Assembly: GCA_963758945.1 (NCBI GenBank)
Contig: CAVWXY010000006.1
Coordinates: 434,001-498,000 of the forward strand
DNA length: 64,000 nucleotides
Direction of reading: 5' to 3'
Origin: VAZQ01 sp963758945
GTDB taxonomy: Bacteria > Pseudomonadota > Alphaproteobacteria > Rhizobiales > Xanthobacteraceae
Shown: positions 51,219 to 60,343 of the stretch, one piece after another
Position numbering within the stretch: the stretch's first letter is position 1
Layout: each line of letters starts with the position of its first letter
The notes under the pieces: model-generated
Told to the model about the DNA's origin: nothing
Seen by the model: only the letters and a program-made list of their open reading frames with translations
Databases searched by the model: none
Translations under genes and position numbers: made by a program

Positions 51219-52253
51219 TCACCGCCCCGCGCGCGGCAGCGCCCGCTCGTAATAGCCGAGGTCGATATAGCGCTCGGGCGCGGCGGGCTTGCCGCCTTCG
51301 ATCTCGGCGCGCAGCGCGAGCGCGTTGTTGAAGCCGTCGAGGTCGAACTTGGCGTCGGGGGTGAAGCCGAACCGGGGATCCATCAGCAGCTCGTAGGTGC
51401 GCTCCGCCTCCTTACCGGAGATCTTCAGCTTCTCCATCAGCAGCGCCACGTTCTCGGCGCGGTTTTCGGGGTCGCGAGTCCACCGCAGCGCCGCGATATA
51501 GGCGGCGATGTAGCGCTCGAGCACCGCCGGATGCGCGCGCGCCCAGGCCCGCATGGCGAAGACGCCGCCGGCCTGGTAGGGGCCGAGCAGATCGATGGTC
51601 CGCCCCAGGCTTCTCATGCCGAGCCCTTCGGCCTGCACCGTGAACGGCAGGTTGAGAATGGCCGCGGCGTTGTCCTTGCTCTCGACCATCGCCTTGAAGC
51701 GGAACACGCCGGCGCCGACCGGCTTGACGGTGTAGTCGGTGCCGTCCTTGAGCCCGTGCAAGGCCAAGATTTTCTTCGCCTGCAGCGCATAGGCGGTGTC
51801 GGGCGCATCGACCACCAGCGTGCGGCCGCGCATGTCGGCGAAGGATTTGATCTCCGGCTGCACGAAGAATTCGTTCATTCCGCTGTCGCCGCCGGTGACG
51901 ATCACCACGTCGTGCTTGCCGACCTCGACCATCGCGAGCGCGTTGTCGACGGCGGAATGCACGACATCGAACTTGCCGGCGGCAAGCCCGTCGCGCTGGC
52001 TGCGCGAATTCTGCGTGAGATGAAGCTCGATCTTGAACCCGCGCCGCTCGAAAATTCTCTTCGCGATGCCGGCATGGAGCGGAAGGGTCTTGGCTTGGGG
52101 AAAGGCATTGACGCGCAGGAGCGTCGGCTCGTCTGCGCCCGCGGCCGCCGTGGCGCCAAGCGCGAGCGCGCCCGTGAGGGTGCCGAACAGCCCGGCTGAC
52201 CGCCGTGGCGTTCGAATGCCGCTCGCAGCGACGACCTGAACGAAACAAGCCAT
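51219..52253 (-). CDS. ABC transporter substrate-binding protein (NrtA/SsuA/ThiY-like)
   Basis: 344-residue periplasmic protein of the nitrate/sulfonate/hydroxymethylpyrimidine-binding type. Signal peptide to about residue 40 (LFGTLTGALALGATAAAGADE). Mature features: FPQAKTLPLHAGIAKRIFERRG, AAGKFDVVHSAVDNALAMVEVG and the hinge strand RGRTLVVDAPDTAYALQAKKIL. AGGGAGGAAATTC precedes the ATG. No ATPase or permease gene is present on this side; they could lie beyond the poly-C tract. Ligand unknown. Confidence 0.9.
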   Translation of the reverse strand: MACFVQVVAASGIRTPRRSAGLFGTLTGALALGATAAAGADEPTLLRVNAFPQAKTLPLHAGIAKRIFERRGFKIELHLTQNSRSQRDGLAAGKFDVVHSAVDNALAMVEVGKHDVVIVTGGDSGMNEFFVQPEIKSFADMRGRTLVVDAPDTAYALQAKKILALHGLKDGTDYTVKPVGAGVFRFKAMVESKDNAAAILNLPFTVQAEGLGMRSLGRTIDLLGPYQAGGVFAMRAWARAHPAVLERYIAAYIAALRWTRDPENRAENVALLMEKLKISGKEAERTYELLMDPRFGFTPDAKFDLDGFNNALALRAEIEGGKPAAPERYIDLGYYERALPRAGR

Positions 52254-52405
52254 GAATTTCCTCCCTGCGCGGTCTGGGCGGCGCGGCCGGCGATCATAGC
52301 GATACGGGCGCGGCTGCGTCCGCCGCCGCGGGCGCGAACGACGACATGGACCGCCGCGCCGGATCGTCTATCTTGCCGCAAAGCCGCGAGGGCGGGGAGG
52401 CAGGA

Positions 52406-52921
52406 ATGCGCGCGATTTCGTTGGCCGAGGCGAACAGGATCATCGAGGGCACGTTCGCCTCCGCGAGGAAGCGCAAGGCCTACGCGCTCGCCGCCATCGT
52501 GCTCGACGCCGGCGGGCGGGTGAAAGCGTTCCAGAAGCAGGACGGCGCCTCGCTCATGCGCTTCGAGATCGCCTACGGCAAGGCGTTCGGGGCGCTCGCG
52601 CTCAACCGCTCATCGCGGCAGGTGCTGCAGAAGGCGAAGGAGAAGCCGGCCTTCATGCAGTCGCTCGCCGAGCTCGCCGACGGCCCGCTGTTCCTCGAGG
52701 CCGGCGGCCAGCTCATCCGCGACCCTTCGGGCGAGATCGTCGGCGCGCTCGGGGTCACCGGCGACGTCAACGAGGTCGACGACCTCTGCGCTATCGACGG
52801 CATCCATGCCGGTGGGTTCCGCGCCGACGCCGATTTCGACGCCGAGGCGGCGCGGCGCCTCAACATCAAGCTCGATCCCCCGCTGCGCGATCCGCGCCAG
52901 AAGGGAGCCGGGACGCGATAA
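52406..52921 (+). CDS. GlcG/HbpS family heme-binding-like protein
   Basis: 171 residues of the GlcG/HbpS (PF03928) fold: ISLAEANRIIEGTFASARKR, VLDAGGRVKAFQKQDGA, AYGKAFGALALNRSSR and GEIVGALGVTGDVNEVDDLCAIDGI. Relatives bind heme or small ligands or are accessory to catabolic operons; function here is unknown. ATG 52406 is directly behind GGAGGCAGG. Divergent from the ABC binding-protein gene. A diverged copy of its last 23 codons lies at 53399-53467. Confidence 0.87.
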   Translation: MRAISLAEANRIIEGTFASARKRKAYALAAIVLDAGGRVKAFQKQDGASLMRFEIAYGKAFGALALNRSSRQVLQKAKEKPAFMQSLAELADGPLFLEAGGQLIRDPSGEIVGALGVTGDVNEVDDLCAIDGIHAGGFRADADFDAEAARRLNIKLDPPLRDPRQKGAGTR

Positions 52922-52990
52922 GGCTCCTGGCGGCCGGAACACCTGCCGGGCCTGTTGCGTTGTCGTCGATTGTACAAACGAGGCGCGGCC

Positions 52991-53251
52991 GTGACACGCA
53001 GCAAGGCGCAAGAGTATCGACGCCTCGCACAAGAGTGCCTGACGATGGCGCGCACGGTTTCGACCGAGGAGGCACGGGCCGCCCTGCTCGAGAGGGCAGA
53101 AGTCTGGCTTCGCCTGGCAAACGAGCAAGACGACGACAGCGCTGATATCGAGGGGCCACTCCCGCCGAGGCCGGTCGAGGCGGCTCGACCGGTCGTCCAG
53201 CAGCAACAGCAGGCCCAGCCCAAAACGGACGACAAGAAAGAAAAGGAATAG
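52991..53251 (+). CDS. conserved small hypothetical protein (Rhizobiales type)
   Basis: 86 residues from GTG 52991. An N-terminal helical part, SKAQEYRRLAQECLTMARTV then ARAALLERAEVWLRLANEQD, is followed by a Pro/Gln-rich tail with VVQQQQQAQPK and a lysine/glutamate end. I recognise the pattern as a common uncharacterised Rhizobiales protein; no function is known. GAGG lies upstream of the start. Confidence 0.7.
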   Translation: MTRSKAQEYRRLAQECLTMARTVSTEEARAALLERAEVWLRLANEQDDDSADIEGPLPPRPVEAARPVVQQQQQAQPKTDDKKEKE

Positions 53252-53467
53252 GGCCGCCGCTCATGCGATTTGTCGGCGATCGGACGCTTGCCGAAGAGAT
53301 CCTCGCCATTCCCGCCGCCACCGTGAAGAGCCGCCACCGTGAAGACCTGCATGCTCTGCGCGCGCAAGAAGCTGGCCGAGCTGGTCCAGGGCGGCTGGAA
53401 GCGCCTCGACATCAGGGTCGACCCGCCGCGGCGCGATCCGCGCAAGAAGGGGGCCGGGACGCGATGA
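53252..53467 (+). pseudogene. mosaic of gene remnants (sigma-factor-like piece plus duplicated GlcG tail)
   Basis: 53287-53340 reads LAEEILAIPAATVKSR, like the region-4 helix of an ECF sigma factor (EIA-x-ILG-IP-x-GTVKSR) with a few residues missing. A 16-base unit is duplicated in tandem (53315-53330 and 53331-53346, 15/16 identical). 53399-53467 repeats the last 69 bases of the GlcG-like gene at roughly 83 per cent identity, including the end KKGAGTR-stop. A 42-codon frame from GTG 53339 joins the pieces. It looks like rearrangement debris rather than a gene. Confidence 0.55.
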
Positions 53468-53679
53468 GCCCTCGGTTTGCCTCATATCTGCCTTGCGCGG
53501 GCCTTATTCCCTGCAGCAAAGTGGCGCGGAGCGGGCGGCCGGGATCAGGGGTAATAAAGGATCGTGCGGGGGTGCCTCTCGTTAACCATGCGTCTGATAG
53601 ACGTGGGTTAAGGTCCGTGCGCAGGCTTGGCGTCATCGGCTCCCGACGCTGCGGACGGGAATCAAAGGGGAGATATCCG

Positions 53680-54174
53680 ATGGGGATTCTCAGATTTCGT
53701 TGGTCGCTCGTGGCGGTCGCGCTGTCGGCGCTGTCGCTGGGCGGCTGTGCCACAGGTCCTGGCCCGCAGGGGGACGCTGCCTCGGCCGCGCCGCCGCAAC
53801 CCGAAATCCCGGCGCGCGTGCGGCCTTCCGAGATCGTCGGCCGTTGGGGCTATGCCGCCTATCACAAGCCGGAGGATCGCGCGCGCACCGAGGCCAATGC
53901 GCGCGGGCAGTGCAAGCAGCCATTCGTGATCGGCCAGGGTCCGACCGGCGGGGTAATGATGTATCTCGCCGATTCCAGTCAACTGCAGGAGCTTCGCCTC
54001 AAGGGCAGCACGAGCGGCCACGACTATATCGGCCCCGCGGGCCAGACCCCCGGTCCGCAGGACCGCGAGATCCTGTCCTTCGACGGCCGCGTCATGCTGC
54101 TCAAGTTCGTCGACCCGGAAACCGACGGGCGCTACGGTACCGGCGTGTTCGTGCGCTGCGCCCCGCGCGCCTGA
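53680..54174 (+). CDS. putative lipoprotein, unknown function
   Basis: 164 residues. The signal peptide ends in the lipobox LGGC (ALSLGGCATGPGP), so the mature protein should be lipid-anchored at about Cys25. The body has EIVGRWGYAAYHKPEDRAR and QCKQPFVIGQGPTGGVMMYL, a compact beta-rich domain seen in uncharacterised rhizobial lipoproteins. GGGGAG lies 8 bases before ATG 53680. The ArsN2-like gene follows 32 bases on, so the two may be cotranscribed. Confidence 0.8.
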   Translation: MGILRFRWSLVAVALSALSLGGCATGPGPQGDAASAAPPQPEIPARVRPSEIVGRWGYAAYHKPEDRARTEANARGQCKQPFVIGQGPTGGVMMYLADSSQLQELRLKGSTSGHDYIGPAGQTPGPQDREILSFDGRVMLLKFVDPETDGRYGTGVFVRCAPRA

Positions 54175-54206
54175 CGGGGCTGGGCCGAGCCGAAGGAGAC
54201 CGCGCT

Positions 54207-54650
54207 GTGGCGGCGCGCCGCCTGATTCGCACGCCGCTAGCGGCATGGGAGCGCGACGGGCTCGCGGCGGCGCTCGTCAATGCCGGCCTGCCGGCGGACG
54301 ACGTCGGCGATCCGCATCTTCTGTTCTGGCGCTTCGAGACCTACGAGGACGTCCCCGTCGGCTTCGGCGGGCTCGAACTCCACGGCGAGGATGCGTTGCT
54401 GCGCTCGGTGGTGACCTTGCCGCCGCTGCGCCAGGTCGGCATGGGCGCTGCCATCGTTTCCGCGCTCGAGGTCGAGGCGCGCGCACACAATTGCCGTGCG
54501 ATCTATCTCCTGACCGCGGCGGACCGGAATTTCTTTGCGAAGCTCGGTTATGCGTCCTGCGCGCGCGCTGATCTGCCGCAAGCCGTCCGCGCCGGCAGTC
54601 AATTCGCCGCGCTGCCGGGCGCGGCGGCGATGGTCAAGCGCATCGGCTAG
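54207..54650 (+). CDS. GNAT family N-acetyltransferase, ArsN2-like
   Basis: 147 residues, GNAT fold. The pattern AALVNAGLPADDVGDPHLLFWRF, GFGGLELHGEDALLRSVVTLPPLRQVGMGAAIVSALEVEA and IYLLTAADRNFFAKLGY matches ArsN2-type acetyltransferases, which occur in arsenic-resistance operons and act on arsenic-containing or amino-group substrates. The acetyl-CoA loop is RQVGMG. GTG 54207 has AAGGAG 9 bases upstream. No other ars gene is present, so an arsenic role is only a family-based guess. Confidence 0.8.
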   Translation: MAARRLIRTPLAAWERDGLAAALVNAGLPADDVGDPHLLFWRFETYEDVPVGFGGLELHGEDALLRSVVTLPPLRQVGMGAAIVSALEVEARAHNCRAIYLLTAADRNFFAKLGYASCARADLPQAVRAGSQFAALPGAAAMVKRIG

Positions 54651-54679
54651 GGCAGTTTCGATGGCTCGCACGCCTTGGT

Positions 54680-54771
54680 CTCATGGCCGGGCTTGTCCTG
54701 TCCCGGCCATCCACGTCTCGTCTCCCGGAGCAGCAAAGGCGTGGATGCCCGGCACCAGCGCCGGGCATGAC
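54680..54771. repeat. intergenic palindromic repeat, copy 2
   Basis: Two hairpins: ATGGCCGGG / CCCGGCCAT (54683-54691 with 54702-54710) and ATGCCCGGC / GCCGGGCAT (54745-54753 with 54760-54768). The same two-hairpin build as the repeat between groES and groEL, in a non-coding gap. Confidence 0.65.
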
Positions 54772-54869
54772 GAACGGAGGATTGAGCGCCATCCGCGAGG
54801 AACCGCGTTCGGTTGACCAGGCGTTGGCCGTGATAGGCTGACATCCCATTCGCCCGCCGCGCCCTCGTC

Positions 54870-56072
54870 ATGCCCACGCTTCGCGATGTCATCGCCGGTC
54901 CCTGGCGCGCCGTTTTGGTGCTCGGAGTGACGCAAATTCTGGCCTGGGGCGCGATCTTCTATCCGCCGGTCTTGACCGTCCCGCTGATCGCCGCCGAGCG
55001 CGGCTGGTCGATGACCTTTGCCATGGCGGGCTTTTCGCTCGCTTTGTTCACGGCCGGGCTCGTGTCTCCGCGCGTGGGCCTGCTGATCGACCGCTACGGC
55101 GGGCATCGCGTCATGCCGGTGGGCGCGCTCCTTGCCGCGCTCGGTCTCGTCCTGATCGCTCAGGTCGATCATCCCGCCGCCTATCTCGCGGTCTGGATGC
55201 TGCTGGGCGTGGCCACCGCCGCTTCGCTCTACGACCCCGCCTTCGCTACGCTCGGACGCATCTTCGGCGCGGCGGCGCGCCGCCCGATCACCGCGCTGAC
55301 GCTGGCCGGGGGCTTCGCGTCGACCGTGAGCTGGCCCACGACCCATCTTCTGCTGGAGGCGGTCGGATGGCGCGGCGCCTATCTGGTCTATGCCGCGCTG
55401 CTCGCGGTCCTCGCCGCGCCGCTCCTCGCCTTCGCCTTGCCGCGCACGCGCGCCGATTCCGTCGCGCGACCCGACGGGTCGGCGCCGGTGCCGAGCGCCG
55501 TCCTACCGCCGCGGGGATGGCCGTTCGTCCTGGCGGCGGCGGCGTTCGCGGCCTATGCCTTCGTGCCGTCGGGCCTGTCCGCGCATCTGCTGGCGATCTT
55601 CGGCCGCGCCGGCATCGACGCGGCGACGGTGGTGACGATCGGGGCGCTGTTCGGGCCGTCGCAGGTCGTGGCGCGCATCTGCGAGCTCGCGTTCGCGCGC
55701 CGCGTTTATCCGCTCAACGTCGCGCGCTTCGCCGTGGGCATGCTGCTCGCGGCCTTCGCGCTCTTGGCGCTGCTCGGGCTCACCGTCCCGGCCGCCGCGG
55801 CCTTTGCCGTGATGTTCGGCATGGCCAACGGCCTTCTCACCATTGCGCGCGGGGCCGTGCCGCTCGCGCTGTTCGGCGCTGCCGGCTACGGCCATCTCAT
55901 GGGCCGCATCGCGGGACCGTACCTGGTGATGCAGGCGATCGCACCCCTCGTTCTCGCTTTCGTCGCGGAACACGCCTCCGATCCGGCAGTGCTCGCCGTG
56001 GTCGCCGCCTTCGCCGCCATCTCGTTCCTCGGCTTCGTGGCCATGCGCCGGCCGCAAGCAAGCAAGGCTTGA
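54870..56072 (+). CDS. MFS transporter
   Basis: 400-residue major facilitator, twelve hydrophobic segments in two halves. The loop 2-3 motif reads SPRVGLLIDRYGGHRVMPVGA, close to the G-x3-D-R-x-G-x-R MFS signature; GVTQILAWGAIFYPPVLTVPL and ERGWSMTFAMAGFSLAL resemble the oxalate/formate-antiporter-like and monocarboxylate group. Substrate unknown. Bounded on both sides by palindromic repeats, so it is probably a single-gene transcript. Confidence 0.9.
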   Translation: MPTLRDVIAGPWRAVLVLGVTQILAWGAIFYPPVLTVPLIAAERGWSMTFAMAGFSLALFTAGLVSPRVGLLIDRYGGHRVMPVGALLAALGLVLIAQVDHPAAYLAVWMLLGVATAASLYDPAFATLGRIFGAAARRPITALTLAGGFASTVSWPTTHLLLEAVGWRGAYLVYAALLAVLAAPLLAFALPRTRADSVARPDGSAPVPSAVLPPRGWPFVLAAAAFAAYAFVPSGLSAHLLAIFGRAGIDAATVVTIGALFGPSQVVARICELAFARRVYPLNVARFAVGMLLAAFALLALLGLTVPAAAAFAVMFGMANGLLTIARGAVPLALFGAAGYGHLMGRIAGPYLVMQAIAPLVLAFVAEHASDPAVLAVVAAFAAISFLGFVAMRRPQASKA

Positions 56073-56166
56073 CGGGATACGCGCCGTTCGCCGCAACGGC
56101 GCAACGCCGACCCTGCGGTTCTGCGCGTTGAGACGATAATCACTGTTTGACGATGACGCGCCGCGC

Positions 56167-56201
56167 TGACGTGGATGCCGGCGACGAGCGCGGGCATGAC
56201 G
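56167..56201. repeat. intergenic palindromic repeat, copy 3 (half element)
   Basis: GACGTGGATGCCGGCGACGA then GCGCGGGCATGACGA: equivalent to the second hairpin of the 54680 element (GTGGATGCC...GGGCATGACGA), imperfectly paired. Located after the MFS gene. Confidence 0.5.
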
Positions 56202-56328
56202 AGTTAAACATCGAGAGCATTGGTGTTAACGCACTGGAAACCATGATACGATGAATGAAACGTTGCTTGCGATCATCGTTAATATTCTACCTTCGGCTTT
56301 AGCCTTCCGATGCGTGCTTCACGTGGAA

Positions 56329-56351
56329 AGGCCGCCGGGGGACGGCGGCCT
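56329..56351 (-). terminator. terminator of the DUF2076 gene
   Basis: 9-bp perfect stem AGGCCGCCG / CGGCGGCCT with a 5-base loop, 33 bases beyond the DUF2076 stop. On the minus strand the stem is followed by TTCC. Confidence 0.65.
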
Positions 56352-56384
56352 CTTGCGCCATCGACTTCTCGACGCCGCGTGCGG

Positions 56385-57146
56385 TCACACGTCTTCGCCG
56401 CCGCCGTCGTCGACGTCGAATCCGTCGTCGTCGACGTCGTCTACATCATGGTAGTCCTGCCCGCCGTCGTCGGGACTGCCATCGAGGAGACCGTAGTTGC
56501 GGCCGCCGGCGTCGGAAACCGCATTCCCCCGCCCGATGTCGTCGAGCCCAGCTTGGCGGGAGAGCTCGCCTCCGGCGCTGCCGCCGTCCCAGGGGGATGC
56601 TCCGGTGGCGCTCGCGGCGGGATCGTAGGCGGCCTGCGCCCCCGCGCGGTGTCCCATCATCGAGCGAATGCCGTCGAGCAGAAGCGAGCCGCCGATCACG
56701 CCGGCCGCCGCCGCCGCGGCGGTCCCGAGAAACGAGCCGCCTCCCGCCATTGGCGCCGCTGCCGGTGCCGGCCCGGACGCCGCCGGCGCGCCGCTGCGCC
56801 AGGCGGATGACACGCCGGAGGCGGCCTCGGCCGACCGCACCGAGGGCACCGAACCGCGGGTCTCGCGTCGGCCGAACAGGCTGTCGCGCATGCCGCCGAG
56901 AAAACTTGTATCGCGCACGGCGGTCTCGGCCGGGGCCCCGCCTTCGAGCTCGCGGATACGGGCGTCGGCGCGCTTGAGCGCTTCGTCTTGCACCAGCACG
57001 GTTTGCGCGAGCGCGTAGGGCGCATTGGGGGCCTGCCGCAGACCATCCTTGATCAGGCGCTCGGCCTCCGGGTCGCGCTGGGCGTCCTCCAGCGTGGTCA
57101 GCCGGTCGAACAATTCGATGACGAGATTGCGTTCCTCTGGGGTCAT
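56385..57146 (-). CDS. DUF2076 domain protein
   Basis: 253 residues. The start MTPEERNLVIELFDRLTTLE and ALAQTVLVQDEALKRADARI form the conserved N-terminal helical part of DUF2076. A Gly/Ala-rich membrane-like segment (GGGSFLGTAAAAAAGVIGGSLL) follows, and the tail is extremely Asp-rich (DDGGQDYHDVDDVDDDGFD), which could bind cations. Function unknown; family members are periplasmic or membrane ligand-binding proteins of stress regulons. A clear hairpin terminator follows. Confidence 0.88.
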   Translation of the reverse strand: MTPEERNLVIELFDRLTTLEDAQRDPEAERLIKDGLRQAPNAPYALAQTVLVQDEALKRADARIRELEGGAPAETAVRDTSFLGGMRDSLFGRRETRGSVPSVRSAEAASGVSSAWRSGAPAASGPAPAAAPMAGGGSFLGTAAAAAAGVIGGSLLLDGIRSMMGHRAGAQAAYDPAASATGASPWDGGSAGGELSRQAGLDDIGRGNAVSDAGGRNYGLLDGSPDDGGQDYHDVDDVDDDGFDVDDGGGEDV

Positions 57147-57269
57147 GGGTCGCCTTCCTTCCTCCCGTGACGACGGGGAGTCATGTAGGCACCCCCCTTG
57201 GCAGCGGAATGACCCGCCACAACAAAAAGATGTCCCGCGCCTTTTCGTTCGTTTGGCCAGCGGGATAGG

Positions 57270-58293
57270 AACAATCCGAGCTGCCGGCCGGCATCAGCGG
57301 GCATTTCGGGCCGGACCTACGCCGCTTCGTGCTCGCTCAATACCATCAGGGGCAAGTCACGGTGGCGCGGCTGCTCGCGCTGGTGCGGGCCTTCGGCATC
57401 ATCATCTCCAAGCGGCAGCTCGTGCGTCTGCTGATTGCCGGCCAGGACGGTTTCCTTGACGAGGCCCGCGACGTGCTGCGCGCCGGGCTTTCCAGCGCCT
57501 CCTGGATCACGGTGGACGACACCGGCGCTCGCCACAAGGCCGCGAATGGCTTCTGCACGCAGATCGGCAATGAACACTTCGCTTGGTTCGGCACCACGGA
57601 TTCGAAGAACCGCCACAACTTTCTCCAACTGCTGCGCGCCGGCCACAGCGATTATGTCGTCAATGCCGCGGCGCTGGCCTACATGCGACAACGCGCCCTG
57701 TCCGGGCCGGTGATCGCCCGCCTGGCCGAACATCCCGAGCGGGTCTTCACCACCCAGGTCGCCTGGACCGCGCATCTCGACCGACTCGGCATCTCGGCTC
57801 TCGAGGTCAACCCCGATCCGGTCATGGTCGCCACCGAGGGCGCCTTGTGGGGCAGCGTCAAGGCGCATGGCTTCCTGCCCGACACCGTCATCGTCAGTGA
57901 CGACGCCGGGCAGTTCAACGTCGGCCCGCACGGCCTGTGCTGGGTCCATGCCGAGCGCCTCGTTCACAAGCTCGATACCTTCACCGATGCGCAGCGTGCG
58001 GCCCAGCGCCGAACGCGCGCGTTGATCTGGCGGTTCTATCGCGACCTCAAAACCTATCGTCAGCATCCGATCCAGCAGCGCAAGGCCGCCCTACGGGCAC
58101 GGTTCGACCGCATCTTCACGCGCAAGACCGGCTTCGTCACCCTCGACCGTCTGCTCGCACGGCTCCATGCCAACAAGCACGAATTGCTGATCGTCCTCGA
58201 TCGACCCGAAATCCCATTGCACACCAACGGTTCGGAGAACGACGTCCGCTGCCAGGTCACCAAGCGAAAGATCAGCGGCGGTACAAGACAATT
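57270..58293 (+). pseudogene. IS66-like transposase remnant, truncated at both ends
   Basis: An open reading of about 340 residues from GHFGPDLRRFVLAQYHQGQVT to KRKISGGTR. DDE-type catalytic elements are visible: Asp in WITVDDTGARHK, Asp in VIVSDDAGQF and Glu in LHTNGSENDVRCQ. Intact relatives carry a long N-terminal zinc-finger/leucine-zipper part and a C-terminal LGIAFWDYLG region; both are missing. The coding match stops within about 10 bases of the end of the convergent ChbG gene, so the right border looks like a deletion joint. No terminal repeats were found. Confidence 0.8.
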
Positions 58294-58297
58294 CGCG

Positions 58298-59140
58298 TCA
58301 GGCCAGCGCCACCCCGCGGGACGCGAGCAGGGCCGGGAAGGCGTCGCCGGCGAGGAATGCGTATTCCTTCTCGCGCAGCGTCGTGAGGGGATCGAGCCGG
58401 CGCAATTGCGCGTCGACGAAGCCGGGATGACACATGACCACGCCGCCGTCGGGCAGGCCGTCGAGGAAGCGGGCGAACAGCGCGGGGACATCCGCGTCGT
58501 CGTTGAAATCATAGGCGCCCGCGAAGGCCGGGTTGGTGCGCACTCCCATCGCCGCCGCCGCTCGCCGGAAGCGGTAGCTGAAGACGTCGAGCAGCAGCGC
58601 CTTGCGATCGGCAAACCGCGCGGCGAAGGGTAGCGTGCGGCCGCACTGGCGCACCCAGGCGTTCGGCGCGGTCTCCTTCACCACCTCGAGGAAGGCGTCG
58701 CTGATCTGCGGCAGCAGGTGCACGTGCTGATGCCCGTCGACGAAGTCCGGCGCGCGGCCGAAGGTCTCGACGAAGGTCCGCATCTGGTCGGCGATCTCGG
58801 CGACCAGCATCTCGCGCTCGAAACGCCGCATGACGGCATGGCGGAACGTCGCCGCAAGCGGCAGGAAGGCGCCCTCGCGCACCGGCGCGAAGCCCTTGCT
58901 CGACGGAGGAAACGGCGCGGTGAGCGCAACGTGAAGTCCGATCGCCACGCGCGGCGCGACCACGTTGAGCGCGTTGAGCGAGATCGCTTCCGAGCGGTGG
59001 AAACTCGGCGCCACCACGAGCACGGACACTGCATTGAGGCGCCCGCGCACCACGAGATCGCGGATCGCGATGTCGACCGAATCCGAAATGCAGAAATCGT
59101 CGGCGCATAGCCAGATGCGCCGAGGCTCGGTGTCGGTCAT
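58298..59140 (-). CDS. ChbG/HpnK family deacetylase
   Basis: 280 residues of the YdjC/ChbG (PF04794) metal-dependent carbohydrate deacetylase family. The Asp-Asp motif CADDFCIS near residue 13, the His in AIGLHVALT and the metal-binding DGHQHVHLLP are all present. Relatives deacetylate chito-oligosaccharides or take part in hopanoid-associated clusters (HpnK). The gene overlaps the glycosyltransferase gene by four bases, so they probably modify one lipid-linked sugar in series. The stop lies a few bases from the IS66-like remnant, but the C-terminus seems complete. Confidence 0.9.
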   Translation of the reverse strand: MTDTEPRRIWLCADDFCISDSVDIAIRDLVVRGRLNAVSVLVVAPSFHRSEAISLNALNVVAPRVAIGLHVALTAPFPPSSKGFAPVREGAFLPLAATFRHAVMRRFEREMLVAEIADQMRTFVETFGRAPDFVDGHQHVHLLPQISDAFLEVVKETAPNAWVRQCGRTLPFAARFADRKALLLDVFSYRFRRAAAAMGVRTNPAFAGAYDFNDDADVPALFARFLDGLPDGGVVMCHPGFVDAQLRRLDPLTTLREKEYAFLAGDAFPALLASRGVALA

Positions 59141-60198
59141 TCCGCGGCGGACCGTGCCGGCGGACGAGCCGCCGCGTCGGCGCTCCCGGCGGTCTTGAGC
59201 GTGTGCTCGGCCACGAAATAGACCGGCCGCGCCTTGAGCTCGGAGAGGATCTTGCCGACATATTCGCCCATGATTCCGATCATGATCAGCTGCACCCCGC
59301 CGAGCACCATCAGGCCCACGACGACCGACGGATAGCCCGGCACCGATTCGCCGAAGACGAAGGTCTCGATCAGGATCTGCACGCCGAAGACGAAGGCGGC
59401 CGCCGCGAGCAAGAGGCCGAGCAGGCTCGCGAGCCGCAGCGGCGCCACCGAAAACGAGGTGAGCCCCTCGATCGAAAGCCCGATCAGCGTGTACAGGTTC
59501 CAGGTGGTGCGGCCGTGGATGCGCTGCGCCGGCTCGTAGTCGACGCGAATTTGCCGGAAGCCGATCCAGCTCGCGAGTCCCTTGAAAAACCGATTGCGCT
59601 CGGGGAGTTGCCTGAGCGCCGCAGCCGCGCGCGGCGAGAGCAGGCGGAAGTCGCCCGCGTCCTCGGGAATCCTCTGCCGCGCGCCCCAGTTGATGAGGCT
59701 ATAGAACACCTTGACGCCGAGGCGGCGCAGCCACGGCTCGCTCTCGCGGTGCGCCTTGGCGGTGTAAACCACGTCGTAGCCGTCATCGAGCCAATGGCCC
59801 ACGAGCCTCTCGACCAGCGCGGGCGGATGCTGGCCGTCGCCGTCCATGAACAACACGGCGCCCAGGCGCGCATGATCGAGGCCGGCCAGCAGCGCCGCCT
59901 CCTTGCCGAAATTGCGCGACAGGGAGACGACCTGGATGTCGACCCCTTCGGGGGCAAGCTCGCGCGCCACCGCAAGCGTCGCGTCGCGGCTGCCGTCGTC
60001 GACATAGACCACCTCGGTCGCGATGCCGCGCGCCGTCCTGAGCGCGCGGGCCACCTCGATGATGCGCCCGTGCAGGGCGAGGAGGTTGCCGGCCTCGTTG
60101 AACAGGGGAACCACGATCGAAAGGCCGACCTCCGCGCGCCCGCGCACATGCGCGGGCGTGCCGGTCGAGCCGGCGCGGGTCGTTGCATCGCCTGCCAT
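59137..60198 (-). CDS. family-2 glycosyltransferase (polyprenyl-phosphate sugar transferase type)
   Basis: 353 residues. The GT2 domain (about 20-240) has LSIVVPLFNEAGNLLALHG, VVYVDDGSRDATL, the metal-binding VLFMDGDGQHPP and EDAGDFRLLSPRA. Two C-terminal membrane helices (about 255-325) place it with DPM1/GtrB/ArnC-like enzymes that load a sugar onto undecaprenyl phosphate. ATG 60198 has AGGAGG 9 bases upstream; ATG 60246 is less likely. It overlaps the deacetylase gene and is divergent from gtrA, so a lipid-sugar synthesis and flipping module is likely. Confidence 0.93.
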   Translation of the reverse strand: MAGDATTRAGSTGTPAHVRGRAEVGLSIVVPLFNEAGNLLALHGRIIEVARALRTARGIATEVVYVDDGSRDATLAVARELAPEGVDIQVVSLSRNFGKEAALLAGLDHARLGAVLFMDGDGQHPPALVERLVGHWLDDGYDVVYTAKAHRESEPWLRRLGVKVFYSLINWGARQRIPEDAGDFRLLSPRAAAALRQLPERNRFFKGLASWIGFRQIRVDYEPAQRIHGRTTWNLYTLIGLSIEGLTSFSVAPLRLASLLGLLLAAAAFVFGVQILIETFVFGESVPGYPSVVVGLMVLGGVQLIMIGIMGEYVGKILSELKARPVYFVAEHTLKTAGSADAAARPPARSAAE

Positions 60199-60343
60199 CG
60201 AATGTCTCTCGACCTCCTGTCCGCCGCGGACGCACTTATAGCCCAAGCGCAGGCGGCTGTCGCGCGACGTGGCCGCCCAAGGTCTCTGCCATGACGCAGC
60301 TAGGCTCGGCGGGACGGTCCGGACGTGCTAAGCGGAGCCTGCC

